Assembly: GCA_031383745.1 (NCBI GenBank)
Contig: JANMZX010000471.1
Coordinates: forward strand, 1-26,230
DNA length: 26,230 nt
Reading direction: 5' to 3'
Source: CAISIP01 sp031383745
GTDB lineage: Bacteria; Pseudomonadota; Gammaproteobacteria; Burkholderiales; Burkholderiaceae_C
This document shows, in pieces, positions 7,988 through 16,093 of this stretch (its first letter is position 1; every line of letters begins with the position of its first letter). The notes under the pieces are model-generated. The model was not told the origin of the DNA. It searched no databases and saw only the letters and a program-made list of their open reading frames with translations. The translations under genes were made by a program, and so were the position numbers.

Positions 7988-9148
7988 ATGCTCAAACGCC
8001 CGGCACTGGAACACGCCGTACGCGCGGCCCTGTCACGCAGCCCGGCAGTGGCCTTGGTCGGGCCGCGCCAGGTCGGCAAGACCACGCTCGCCCGAACCCT
8101 GCTCGGCAGCCATTCCCCCAATTGGTTCGACCTGGAAGACCCGCAGGTGGAAGCCCAGCTTCACACGCCCATGGTGGCGTTGCAGGACCTGCGCGGCTTG
8201 GTGGTCATCGACGAGGTGCAGCACGCGCCCGACCTGTTCAAGGTGCTGCGCGTACTGATCGACCGACCAGGCAACCTGGCAAGCTTCCTGCTGCTGGGCA
8301 GCGCATCCCCGTCCCTTCTGCGCCAATCCAGCGAATCGCTCGCCGGCAGACTCGAGGTGATCGAGGCTGGCGGATTCACGCTCGACGAGACCGGGCCCGG
8401 GCAGGCCTCCGGGTTATGGTGGCGCGGCGGATTCCCGCGCTCCTACACCGCCACGGACGACACGGCCAGCCGCATCTGGCGACGGGAGTTCATTCGCACG
8501 GTGGTCGAGCGCGATTTGCCGCAACTGGGCATGAACGTTGCCGCGCCGGCGATCTACCGGTTCTGGTCGATGCTGGCGCACTACCACGGGCAGACCTGGA
8601 ACGCGGCCGAACCAGCGCGCTCCCTGGGGGTGAACGAAAGCACAGTGCGCCGCTACCTTGACTGGCTCACGCAGGCCTTCCTGGTACGGCAACTGCAGCC
8701 ATGGTTTGCGAACCTCGGCAAGCGGCAGGTGAAGGCTCCCAAGATCTACCTGCGCGACTCGGGCCTGCTGCATGAACTGCTCGGTATCACCGAGCCAGGG
8801 GCACTGGGCCGACATCCGAAATGTGGTGCGTCCTGGGAGGGATTCGCGCTCGACCAGGTGCTGCGTATTGCCCGACCGGACGAGGCCTACTTCTGGGCCA
8901 CCCATGCCGGCGCCGAACTCGATTTGCTGATGTTCAAGGAGGGACGGCGGGTCGGCGTGGAGTTCAAGCGCACCGACGCGCCACGGCTCACTGCGTCGAT
9001 GCAAATCGCACTCCGGGACCTTGCCCTGGATGCCCTGTATGTCGTGTATCCGGGCAATCGGCGCTATTCGCTGGCCCAGCACGTAGAGGCGGTGCCATTG
9101 TCAGCCGTCGTCGCATCACCCGCACCCGGTGGACTCCCTTCGCCCTGA
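7988..9148 (+). CDS. AAA_14/DUF4143 family ATPase
   Basis: A 386-aa protein of the P-loop ATPase family with N-terminal AAA_14 (PF13173) and C-terminal DUF4143 (PF13635) domains. Walker A is GPRQVGKT (25-32); Walker B is LVVIDEVQ with Asp75-Glu76; LLLGSAS follows as sensor 1. The middle segment RREFIRTVVERDLPQLG and the winged-helix-like part NESTVRRYLDWLTQAFLVRQL precede a nuclease-like end, WEGFALDQVL...AELDLLMFKEGRRVGVEFK. In that segment E-x-D-x9-11-E-x-K resembles the PD-(D/E)xK core found in this family. Members are widespread, single, often horizontally acquired genes with no settled function. The start at 7988 fits the family N-terminus; an ATG at 7981 is in another frame. It stands alone between genes of other pathways. 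Confidence 0.9.
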   Translation: MLKRPALEHAVRAALSRSPAVALVGPRQVGKTTLARTLLGSHSPNWFDLEDPQVEAQLHTPMVALQDLRGLVVIDEVQHAPDLFKVLRVLIDRPGNLASFLLLGSASPSLLRQSSESLAGRLEVIEAGGFTLDETGPGQASGLWWRGGFPRSYTATDDTASRIWRREFIRTVVERDLPQLGMNVAAPAIYRFWSMLAHYHGQTWNAAEPARSLGVNESTVRRYLDWLTQAFLVRQLQPWFANLGKRQVKAPKIYLRDSGLLHELLGITEPGALGRHPKCGASWEGFALDQVLRIARPDEAYFWATHAGAELDLLMFKEGRRVGVEFKRTDAPRLTASMQIALRDLALDALYVVYPGNRRYSLAQHVEAVPLSAVVASPAPGGLPSP

Positions 9149-9392
9149 GGGACTGCGCTGCGATCTTGATGGGGGCGGCCCGGCGCGGCGCGTCACTCGA
9201 CCACGTGGTTGGCCTGGAGCAGGACGGCCGATGGCACCGTGAGGCCCAATGCTCTGGCGGTCTTGCGGTTGACGACCAGCTCGAAGCGTGTCGGTTGTTC
9301 CACCGGAAGGTCACCCGGCTTCGCGCCCTTGAAGATCTTGTCGGCGTAGGTCGCCAGGCGGCGGAAGTCGTCGCGCAGGCTGGCCCCGTCAC

Positions 9393-9409
9393 CCTAGATT
9401 CGGCAGTTG
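9393..9409 (+). repeat. Left 17-bp terminal inverted repeat of the MITE
   Basis: CCTAGATTCGGCAGTTG, a perfect complement of 9610-9626. The match stops at the next base on both sides (GA on the left, AC on the right when read inward). Confidence 0.9.
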
Positions 9410-9609
9410 GACGCGCCCGAGCGGGCTGCGATGTGGTGCGCTGGCAAGGCGCGACGACGCTGCGGGCTCGTGCCCGCGAGGAGAAGCAACGCCGCCAGCG
9501 TGCCGCAGCGCGGCTCGATCGGGTGCGTAGCGCTCTCACGCAGGTGGTGAACGCCGTCGTGGGTACAAAACTCAATATTCATAAGGAGTTGCAAGCGGAA
9601 ACAAGCGGT

Positions 9610-9626
9610 CAACTGCCGAATCTAGG
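9610..9626 (-). repeat. Right 17-bp terminal inverted repeat of the MITE
   Basis: CAACTGCCGAATCTAGG on the plus strand, followed directly by the second GTCAC target copy at 9627-9631. Confidence 0.9.
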
Positions 9627-10222
9627 GTCACTCATCAGGCAGCCGGCCTCTGCAAACCCCCGATCGCCTGCAATGGCGGGCAAGGCGTGTTTCGCAGCCA
9701 ACTCCGCAATCTGGGCCCTTTGCTGGTTGAACAGCGGCGTGAATGCCACCATGAACGCGCCGGCCTTCTCGCGCACCATCATGGCGAACGCGGCTTCGAT
9801 CTCCTGCGGCGACCTTGCCGCGACGCGCAACAGTGTGACGTGCCGCTTCCGTGCCGCCGCCTGGCAGCGAAAAGAATGGGAATGGCACTGGTGGTCTTGT
9901 GCGCCGCCCGGGCGACCGCACTGGCCGACACCACGATCGCGTCGACCTTCAAGCCGACCAGTTCGGCAGCGGGTTCGGGCAGCCACTCGGGCCGGCCTTC
10001 GGCAAAGCGCCACTCGATGAGGAGGTTTCTGCGCTCGACGTCACCCGGCGCGCGCCCGCCGCGTGGAAACGCGCCGAACAGGTGCGAATCGAGCGCCGCC
10101 GGACGGCCCCGCGAAGTCAGAAAACCGATGCACTACAGCTTGCCCGTGCTCTGGGCCAAGGCCCTCCAGGGGCGCCTGCAGCAGGCCCGCTGCGCAGGCG
10201 ATCACGAGCCGGCGGCGATCGC

Positions 10223-11374
10223 TCATCCAACGCCCTGCACTGGCGTCGAAACTGCCCCACGCAGGTCCGCCGACGGACGCGCATCCGATTCCAGATGGAC
10301 GTACAGGCCCTCCACAGGCGCACCCTGGTCGTGCCGCAGCGGGGCTTCCCACATCGTGTGCATCCGCAAGCCATGGTCTGCCGCCATGCGGCGCACATAG
10401 GCCACAGAGTGCGCATAGCGCAGGCTCGGCAGCAGCCGCAGTTCAACGTCCCCGCGCTCCAGTTCGACCGAGAACGCAAAACAGCCACCGGCACGCAGAC
10501 GCCGGCGCACCGCCGCGAACACGGTGTCGAGCGCCCCCACATAGATGAAAACGTCGGCAGCGAGGATCAGGTCCACCGTTTCCTGCGAATCCTGCAGAAA
10601 GGCCAGCATGTCGCCGTGCACCACGCGGCGGTAGCCACCGCCGCTGCGCGCCTGCTCCACCATGGCCAGCGACAGGTCGACGCCCTCCACCGCCAGCGCC
10701 TGGGGGCGGATCAGCCGGCCGCACAGGCCGGTGCCACAGCCCAGATCCAGCACCAGGCCAAATCGCCGCCCGCCAGCCACAAGGGGCTGCAGCAGGGTTT
10801 CGTGCGCCCGATAGCGCAGATCGCGCACCAGATGGGATTCGAAATCACCGGCGTACTGGTCGAACAGGGCCTCCACATAGGCGCGCGGCGGTGGCGGCGG
10901 TACCGTGCCGCCACGCACCGATGCCAGGTAGAACCGCTGCAGCGTCGCGTCGGCCCCCAGCGCGAGCGCGCGCTCGAAACACACCGCCGCCTCGTCGAAG
11001 CGCTGCACATCGCGCAACAGGCCGCCACGCGCGCTCCAGGCCTCGGCCAGCGTGTCATCGAGCACCAGGGCCTGCTCGAAGGCGTGCAAGGATGCTGCCG
11101 CATGGCCCTGGCGCCCGTGACAGCGGCCCAGCGCCAGCCAGGCATCGGCTTGAGCCGGATCGACGGCGAGGGACGCCTCGAGATGGACCACCGCCTCGCC
11201 GCAACGCCCGAGCAGGGACTGCGTCACCCCCAGGTTGGCCAGCACCGACGGCCGCCCCGGGGCCAGCACCAGGGCCGCTTCGAAGCAGGCCCTGGCAGGC
11301 TCCAGGCGGCCACCCTCGAAATGCGCGTTGCCTTCGAGGAACAGCGCCCTGGCCTGCTGCACCGGGTCCGTCAT
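10223..11374 (-). CDS. TPR-repeat class I SAM-dependent methyltransferase
   Basis: A 383-aa two-part protein. Residues about 8-143 hold four tetratricopeptide repeats of 34 residues (alanine-rich helices, with FEAALVLAPG, LEASLAVDP, FEQALVLDD and FERALALGA at successive repeat ends), a protein-binding solenoid. The linker contains a run of six prolines (159-163 region). A methyltransferase domain follows from FDQYAGDFESHLVRDLRYR, with motif I LVLDLGCGTGLCG (207-219), the acidic VEGVDLS and LILAADVFIYVG. The TPR plus FDxYAxxFExHL arrangement is common in proteobacterial methyltransferases of unknown target. The ATG at 11374 lacks a strong ribosome site. The stop overlaps the start of the ABC_sub_bind pseudogene, and the GST gene lies 30 bp upstream. 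Confidence 0.85.
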   Translation of the reverse strand: MTDPVQQARALFLEGNAHFEGGRLEPARACFEAALVLAPGRPSVLANLGVTQSLLGRCGEAVVHLEASLAVDPAQADAWLALGRCHGRQGHAAASLHAFEQALVLDDTLAEAWSARGGLLRDVQRFDEAAVCFERALALGADATLQRFYLASVRGGTVPPPPPRAYVEALFDQYAGDFESHLVRDLRYRAHETLLQPLVAGGRRFGLVLDLGCGTGLCGRLIRPQALAVEGVDLSLAMVEQARSGGGYRRVVHGDMLAFLQDSQETVDLILAADVFIYVGALDTVFAAVRRRLRAGGCFAFSVELERGDVELRLLPSLRYAHSVAYVRRMAADHGLRMHTMWEAPLRHDQGAPVEGLYVHLESDARPSADLRGAVSTPVQGVG

Positions 11375-11404
11375 GCCGCCAACCGAAACAGTGCAAGAAA
11401 GTCG

Positions 11405-12025
11405 TCAGGCCGCCAGTGAATACGGCCCGCCGCGTTCCAGCGCCTTGCGGTACGCCGGGCGCGCCTGGAAGCGCTTGACCCAGGCGTCGATGTTGGGATA
11501 GGACGCACGCAGTTCGCGTGCCGCTTCGCCCACAAAACTCATCTGGATGTCGGCGCCGGTCAGTGCGTCGCCCACCAGCCATTCGCGCCCTTCGAGCGCC
11601 TGGTTCACGTAACCCAGGTGGTTGGCGATCTCGCTGTTGATGCGCGGCGCCAGCGGTGCACCGGCGTCACCCAGGCGACCCACGTACAGCTTGAGCAGCA
11701 AGGGCAGCATGGCCGAGCCTTCGGCGTAATGCATCCACTGGTTGAAGGACTCGAAGTCGGTGCTGGCGGTGGCGGGCCGCAGGCGCCCCATGCCATACCG
11801 GCGCAGCAGGTAGTCGATGATGGCGCCCGACTCGATCAGCGTCTGGCCGTTGTCGGTGAGCACCGGTGATTTGCCCAGCGGATGCACCGCCTTGAGCTCG
11901 GGCGGCGCCAGCCGCGTGACCGCATCGCGCTGGTAGTGCTTGATGTCGTAGGGGATGGCCAGTTCCTCGAGCAGCCAGAGGACGCGCTGCGAGCGGGAAT
12001 CGTTGAGGTGGTGGACGACAAGCAT
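11405..12025 (-). CDS. Glutathione S-transferase family protein
   Basis: A 206-aa cytoplasmic protein with a thioredoxin-like N-terminal domain (VVHHLNDSRSQRVLWLLEEL, then HPLGKSPVLTDNGQTLIESGAIIDYLL) and an alpha-helical C-terminal domain ending in DIQMSFVGEAAR and PNIDAWVKRFQARPAYRKAL. The ESGAI motif binds the gamma-glutamyl part of glutathione, and the cis-Pro (SPVL) is present. Ser9/Arg10 near the first turn (NDSRSQRV) is the candidate catalytic position. The ATG at 12025 has AAGGAA five bases upstream. It follows the AstE-like gene by 64 bp and precedes the methyltransferase by 30 bp, so it may be transcribed with them. The substrate is unknown. Confidence 0.9.
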   Translation of the reverse strand: MLVVHHLNDSRSQRVLWLLEELAIPYDIKHYQRDAVTRLAPPELKAVHPLGKSPVLTDNGQTLIESGAIIDYLLRRYGMGRLRPATASTDFESFNQWMHYAEGSAMLPLLLKLYVGRLGDAGAPLAPRINSEIANHLGYVNQALEGREWLVGDALTGADIQMSFVGEAARELRASYPNIDAWVKRFQARPAYRKALERGGPYSLAA

Positions 12026-12089
12026 GGGTTTCCTTAAATTACGGAGGGAGGCAGACCGCCCGATTGTGGAACATCCCGGGGCGGCCCCG

Positions 12090-13046
12090 TCACACCCCCT
12101 GCGCAAACGCGTCACCCGGCACCCGCCGCCCCCAGGAAAACGCCTGTTGTCCGGCCTTCGGCGCGGGCCGTGGCGCCAGCAGCACCGCGCCGTCGAAGGG
12201 TGCCAGCAGCGGTTCATCGCCATCCATGGCAGCCACCTCGCCGGCAGCGAAAGACACGAAACCGGCATAGGAGCAAGCCAGGCGCAGCGTATCGGTGCGG
12301 GCGATCACGGGGATCGCGATCTCGTAGCGCTCCACTTCCCCGGCCGGCGCCGGCTCCGGGCACAGGGCCTGCGCCTGCCCGGCATCCAGCAGGCCGTGGA
12401 CGTCCAGGAATCGCACCGTGCTGCGCCACGCGGTATCGACGCTGGAGTGCGCAAAATGCTGACCGCACTCGGCGATCAGACCCACGGCAGCCGCGGCGGG
12501 CTGGCGGAACGCGCCGTAATCGATCAGGTGGTAACCCTCGTGCCACACGTCGGGCAGGAACAACTGGCGCGGCGGCATCGCCAGGTGGTCGGCCAGCGCA
12601 CGCACGCGGGGCAATTGCGACAACACGAAGAACGGCTGCAGCGCATGCCAGGTGGAGTGCAGATCGAGCAGGCGGTCCACGGTGCGCACCGTGGGCAGCA
12701 GCTGGTGTGCGCGCCGGCCTTCCACAGACTGCGTGTCCGCCGCCAGCAGTTCGTCATGCCACAGGCGGTTGAAGTCGCGTTCGACAAATCGGGCCGACAT
12801 GCCGTTCGCGTCCAGCGCATCGTAGGCGACCACGTTGGCGAAGGACAGTGTCAGCCGCCCCACCCGCGGGCGAAAACCAGTATCCAGCAAGCGCTTGACC
12901 ACGTGCATGCCGCACCACTCGTTGCCGTGGGTGAGCGCATTGACCATCAGGTGCGGTCCGGCCACGCCGGCGTCGATGGTGTGCAGGTAGTCCACCCCGC
13001 TGCCGGACGCGCGGTAAGGCGCCAGGTCGACCCGTGCGACCTCCAT
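12090..13046 (-). CDS. Succinylglutamate desuccinylase / aspartoacylase-like zinc hydrolase (M14 family)
   Basis: A 318-aa zinc carboxypeptidase-fold hydrolase of the AstE/AspA group (PF04952-like), which cleaves acyl-amide bonds of N-acyl amino acids. Zinc ligands are His40 and Glu43 (ALTHGNEWCG) and His130 (LLDLHSTWH); RDFNR (90-94) matches the substrate-binding R-D-x-N-R of aspartoacylases, and Glu193 (AECGQH) is the expected catalytic acid/base. The C-terminus is a small beta domain. I chose ATG 13046 because the family's MEVxRVDLAPYR block begins there; a GTG at 13088, seven bases after the preceding stop, would add 14 residues. It is 48 bp behind a small unrecognised gene in the ABC importer cluster, so its substrate may be what the importer brings in. 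Confidence 0.85.
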   Translation of the reverse strand: MEVARVDLAPYRASGSGVDYLHTIDAGVAGPHLMVNALTHGNEWCGMHVVKRLLDTGFRPRVGRLTLSFANVVAYDALDANGMSARFVERDFNRLWHDELLAADTQSVEGRRAHQLLPTVRTVDRLLDLHSTWHALQPFFVLSQLPRVRALADHLAMPPRQLFLPDVWHEGYHLIDYGAFRQPAAAAVGLIAECGQHFAHSSVDTAWRSTVRFLDVHGLLDAGQAQALCPEPAPAGEVERYEIAIPVIARTDTLRLACSYAGFVSFAAGEVAAMDGDEPLLAPFDGAVLLAPRPAPKAGQQAFSWGRRVPGDAFAQGV

Positions 13047-13094
13047 AGGGTAGCTCGGCGGACCTGGCGCATGCACCGCGGAGCGCACGGTCGA

Positions 13095-13445
13095 TCAGCC
13101 CTTGAGCGCGAGCGTGGCCACCACCTGGATGCCAACGCCGCTCGGCACGGCCACTGCCAGGCGCAACCAGCCGCCGAAGTTGGTCACCCGCGTGAAGCTC
13201 AGTGCCTGCGCCTGCGCCTGGATATCCATCGACGCACCCTCGTTCACCCAGTGCAGGCCGTCGGGCGAGATCTGCACCTGGGCCATGGCCACGCCGCCGG
13301 GGGTGCCGGCGACTCCCATCACATGCACGAAGAACACCGCCTCGGATGCCCAGGCGGCCTCGTAGGGCTCGGTGTGCACCATGCCCTCCCAGACGTCGCC
13401 GCGCGCGATCACGGCGGTATACGCATTGCGCATCATCGTGTTCAT
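13095..13445 (-). CDS. Unrecognised 116-aa protein in the ABC importer cluster
   Basis: I do not recognise this protein with confidence. It is 116 aa, with no signal peptide or membrane helix, and rich in short alternating hydrophobic strands (AVFFVHVMGV, MAQVQIS, GGWLRLAVAV, IQVVATLAL). SPDGLHWVNEGAS looks like a turn typical of beta-sandwich domains, so an all-beta fold is likely. The ATG at 13445 has GGAGGT seven bases upstream, a good site, which argues that it is a real gene. It lies 66 bp after the DUF-like gene and 48 bp before the AstE-like hydrolase. Such a beta-sandwich could be a binding or structural partner of the neighbouring enzyme. Confidence 0.75.
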   Translation of the reverse strand: MNTMMRNAYTAVIARGDVWEGMVHTEPYEAAWASEAVFFVHVMGVAGTPGGVAMAQVQISPDGLHWVNEGASMDIQAQAQALSFTRVTNFGGWLRLAVAVPSGVGIQVVATLALKG

Positions 13446-13511
13446 CTGAGTACCTCCGTGCTGCGCACTGCGGTGCGCGCTGGCTGGGGGCGGCCCGGCG
13501 CGGCGCCCATG

Positions 13512-14366
13512 TCAGAACTCGCCGGACAGCAGGACGCTGTCGAGATAGAAAAACGTGCGCTTGGCCGTATCGGGCTCGCAGAAAAAAGCCAGGTTCAGCA
13601 TGCACGACAGATTGGGCATGGCCGGGATCTTGATCGAGGCCACGTCGGCGCAGTCGAACACCTGGTCGTTGCACTGGAACCCCAGCCAGCACATGCGCTC
13701 CAGGTCGAAGTCGAAGCGCAGGTAGTGCCAGTTGATCTTGGTCGGGATCTCGTTGTAGCACAGCTTCTGCCCGGCGCCGGGGATGTCCTCCCAGTCCTGC
13801 GGGCTGAGGTGGTCGTGGGTCACCGTCTCGCTGCGCGAGCCGATGGCCCGAAACGGCGTGCTGTGCTGCTTGAACTGCCACTTGTGCATCCGCTGCCCGT
13901 CCAGCGCGTTGAGGTAGCGCAGGTGTGGCATGACCCGATCCTTGCCATCCTGCAGGTCGAACAGCAGGCCCACCGAACGCACGTCGAGATCGGACAGCTT
14001 CGGCTCGTTGGCCTCGGGCTTGAACGCGAAGTAGGTCTCCACCCGGATGCGCGAAGCCTTGCGGAAGGTCACGCGCTTGATCGCCACGTTGCGTTCGCCC
14101 GGCACCGCGCGCGTGGCGATCTTCAGGGCATAGGTGCCGTCGAAGGAACCATGCGTGCCGCTGTCCCAGTGGGTGATCTGGCTCAGCATCGGCTGGGTGT
14201 GCCGCGCGTAGGAACGCGTCATGGTATCGATCGATCCTTCGTAGTTGCCGACCAGGCAGGTCCAGCCGTTCATGCCCTGGTCGAAATCGTCGAAGTAGAC
14301 CACGCGCGACAGCGGGTCGAAGCGCGACAGCCGCGGGTCGGCATGGGTGGGGTGGGGCAATGGCAT
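13512..14366 (-). CDS. Uncharacterised 284-aa beta-rich protein linked to the ABC permeases
   Basis: A 284-aa protein without a signal peptide or transmembrane helix. It opens with a Pro/His-rich leader and then VVYFDDFDQGMNGWTCLVGNYEGS, the kind of phrase seen in concanavalin/laminin-G-like beta-jelly-roll domains. Trp and Phe are spaced through the body (KWQFKQH, INWHYLRFDFDLERM, WLGFQCND), and it ends with RTFFYLDSVLLSGEF. I think it belongs to an uncharacterised family (perhaps DUF6772) found beside sugar ABC transporters, but cannot confirm that. The ATG at 14366 has AAGGAT six bases upstream, and the gene is four bases behind the MalG-type permease, so co-expression is nearly certain. 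A carbohydrate-binding or glycan-lyase role is a guess. Confidence 0.8.
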   Translation of the reverse strand: MPLPHPTHADPRLSRFDPLSRVVYFDDFDQGMNGWTCLVGNYEGSIDTMTRSYARHTQPMLSQITHWDSGTHGSFDGTYALKIATRAVPGERNVAIKRVTFRKASRIRVETYFAFKPEANEPKLSDLDVRSVGLLFDLQDGKDRVMPHLRYLNALDGQRMHKWQFKQHSTPFRAIGSRSETVTHDHLSPQDWEDIPGAGQKLCYNEIPTKINWHYLRFDFDLERMCWLGFQCNDQVFDCADVASIKIPAMPNLSCMLNLAFFCEPDTAKRTFFYLDSVLLSGEF

Positions 14367-14370
14367 GGAT

Positions 14371-15234
14371 CTATCCTTTCGAGGCGCCGGCGGACAGGCC
14401 GGCGATGAGGTACTTCTGGACCAGCAGCACGAACACCAAGATCGGCAGCAGTTGCAGCGTGGCGGCGGCGAACAGGATGCCCCAGTCGACGCCATCGATC
14501 GCGCCGACCATTTCGGACAGCACCAGCGGCGCGGTCTTGGCGTCGACGGCGGTGAAGATGAAAGCGAACAGGAAGTCGTTCCAGGCGAACACCATGATGA
14601 AGACCGACGTGGCGATCAGCCCGGCATGCGACAACGGCAACACGATGTGCCACAGGGTCTGCCACAGGGAGGAGCCGTCGATGGCGGCGGCCTCCTCCAG
14701 TTCGATCGGCAACTGGTCGATGAAGGCCTTCATGATCCAGGTGCCCAGGCTCAGGAAAAACGCGCAATAGAGCAGCACCAGCACGGTGCGGGTGTCGTTG
14801 AGCATCAGCCAGTTGACAGCAGGGAACAGCGGCAGTGTCAGCACGATCGGCGGCAGCAGGCGCACCAGGATCATGAAGAAGGCCGAGGCCGTGAGCAGCC
14901 GGCTCTGGCGCCGCGCGTACACATGACCGGCCAGGAACGAGATCACCAGCGTTAGCGCGGTGGCGCCCAGCGCGATCAGCAGGCTGTTCGACAGGTTGTG
15001 GAAGAAATCCGGCCAGCGTTTCCACAGGTTGGCATAGTTGAGCAGGGTCGGTGTGAAGACGAACAGGTTCTTCTCCGAGAAGATCTCCCTGGGCAGGCGC
15101 AGCGAGCCCAGCACGATCAGCGCGATCGGAAACGCCGACCACACCACCACGGCGGCCAGCGCCAGCATGCGCCCGGCGCCGAGCGCCCAGCGGCGCGCAC
15201 GGCGGCTGGCCAGTGACAGCGTGGCATCACGCAT
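14371..15234 (-). CDS. Carbohydrate-type ABC transporter permease, MalG family
   Basis: A 287-aa inner-membrane permease (PF00528) with six predicted helices. The cytoplasmic coupling motif is IDQLPIELEEAAAIDGSSLWQTLWHIVLP, i.e. EAA-x3-G-x9-LP, which contacts the ATPase subunit. Residues 27-46 are the first helix, and GSLRLPREIF follows, as in MalG-type proteins. The ATG at 15234 overlaps the end of the MalF-type gene by eight bases, so the two permeases are translationally coupled. The substrate class is probably a sugar, polyol or sugar acid. Confidence 0.93.
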   Translation of the reverse strand: MRDATLSLASRRARRWALGAGRMLALAAVVVWSAFPIALIVLGSLRLPREIFSEKNLFVFTPTLLNYANLWKRWPDFFHNLSNSLLIALGATALTLVISFLAGHVYARRQSRLLTASAFFMILVRLLPPIVLTLPLFPAVNWLMLNDTRTVLVLLYCAFFLSLGTWIMKAFIDQLPIELEEAAAIDGSSLWQTLWHIVLPLSHAGLIATSVFIMVFAWNDFLFAFIFTAVDAKTAPLVLSEMVGAIDGVDWGILFAAATLQLLPILVFVLLVQKYLIAGLSAGASKG

Positions 15235-16093
15235 GGGAGAACATCCGCTTGTACATCTGGTGGATGTACCACGCACCCATCAGGAGCGAGGCCAGCAGCA
15301 TCAACCAGCCGGTCGCCGCTGCGGCGCCGAAATCGGCATACCGGAACGCCTGCCGGTACAGGTATACCGCGAGCACTTCGGTCGTCCGCGCCGGGCCGCC
15401 ACCGGTCAGCAGCCAGACCTCGGAGAAGATCCGGAACGCGAAGATGTATCGGAACACGATCGCCACCAGCATCGCCGGCACCAGCAGCGGCACGGTCACG
15501 TCGGCAAAGCGCCGCCAGGCGCCGGCGCCGTCGACGCGCGCAGCCTCGTACAGCTCGCGTGGAATGCCGAGCAGGGCGGTGTACAGCAGAATGAAGGTGA
15601 ACGGCAGGTGGTGCCAGATCGACAGCAGGATCACCAGCGCCAGGCCGTGCGACGGCTCCACCGCCCAATCGAGTTCAGGCAGGCCCAGGCTGCGCAGCGC
15701 CAGTGTCACCGGGCCGCCATTCGGATCGACCATGAACTTCCAGATCACCACGCTCACCACCTCGCTGATGGCATAGGGCGCCAGCACGATGGCGATCATC
15801 AACCGGCGCAGCGGGATCCAGCCCGAGAACAGCACCGCCACCGCCAGCGCCAGCACGAACTCGCCGAACACCACCGCGTTCACGACAATGGCGGTGTTGA
15901 GCGTGGCGGTCCAGAAATACGGGTCGGCCAGCACCGTGGCGTAGTTGCCCAGGCCCACCCAGACCGGTGTGGTGCCGTAGGTGGAGCGCGTCAGGCTGAG
16001 CCAGAACACATACAGCGCGGGCAGGAACAGCATCAGCACCAGCATCCCCTGCGCCGGTACCACCATCGCCCAATGGCGACTGGTCGGCTTCAC
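15227..16093 (-). CDS. Carbohydrate-type ABC transporter permease, MalF family
   Basis: A 288-aa inner-membrane permease with six helices and the EAA loop IPRELYEAARVDGAGAWRRF. The N-terminus (VVPAQGMLVLMLFLPALYVFWLSLT) is the typical first helix of UgpA/MalF-like proteins. I chose the GTG at 16093 because it overlaps the stop of the enolase gene (GTGA), the usual form of coupling; the long in-frame extension upstream is only the complement of that gene read out of frame. It partners the MalG-type protein directly downstream. Confidence 0.92.
   Translation of the reverse strand: MKPTSRHWAMVVPAQGMLVLMLFLPALYVFWLSLTRSTYGTTPVWVGLGNYATVLADPYFWTATLNTAIVVNAVVFGEFVLALAVAVLFSGWIPLRRLMIAIVLAPYAISEVVSVVIWKFMVDPNGGPVTLALRSLGLPELDWAVEPSHGLALVILLSIWHHLPFTFILLYTALLGIPRELYEAARVDGAGAWRRFADVTVPLLVPAMLVAIVFRYIFAFRIFSEVWLLTGGGPARTTEVLAVYLYRQAFRYADFGAAAATGWLMLLASLLMGAWYIHQMYKRMFSHA

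Larger units (their letters stand above)
9393..9626. mobile_element. 234-bp MITE with IS1380-family-type ends
   Basis: The element begins CCTAGATTCGGCAGTTG (9393-9409) and ends with the exact complement (9610-9626), a 17-bp perfect terminal inverted repeat. It is flanked by a direct repeat GTCAC at 9388-9392 and 9627-9631. It is far too short to encode a transposase. Ends starting CC with CCTAGATT and a target duplication of 4-5 bp are features of the IS1380 family (ISEcp1 ends also begin CCTAGATT). I infer that it is a non-autonomous derivative moved by an IS1380-type transposase; no such transposase is in the window. The interior has no convincing gene. Confidence 0.88.
9193..10226 (-). pseudogene. 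Decayed ABC_sub_bind (PF04392) periplasmic binding protein, split by a MITE
   Basis: Remnant of an ABC_sub_bind protein, a paralogue of the intact gene at 24564. Reading on the minus strand, the ATG at 10226 begins MSDRRRLVIACAAGLLQAP, a signal peptide. A frameshift near codon 23 and a TAG follow (STGKL-stop-CIGFLTSRGRPA). The NLLIEWRFAEGRPEWLPE block then continues in frame to SAIPILFA. About 75 residues present in the paralogue are then missing before VTLLRVAARSPQEIEAAF. After AGCLMSD a 234-bp element interrupts the gene, and the C-terminus (KIFKGAKPGDLPVEQPT to the stop at 9193) is intact on its far side. Removing the element and one target copy restores SDGASLRDDFRR in frame. So decay came from at least two small mutations, one deletion and one insertion. 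The start overlaps the stop of the TPR-methyltransferase gene (ATGA). Confidence 0.9.

Noticed and set aside
9394..9612. Small open frame inside the MITE
   Set aside because: It spans the element from end to end, has no ribosome site and its stop lies in the terminal repeat, so it is not a gene.
11955..14408. 817-codon open frame on the plus strand
   Set aside because: It is antisense to the AstE-like and neighbouring genes, with His/Arg/Gln-rich low-sense sequence and no ribosome site.
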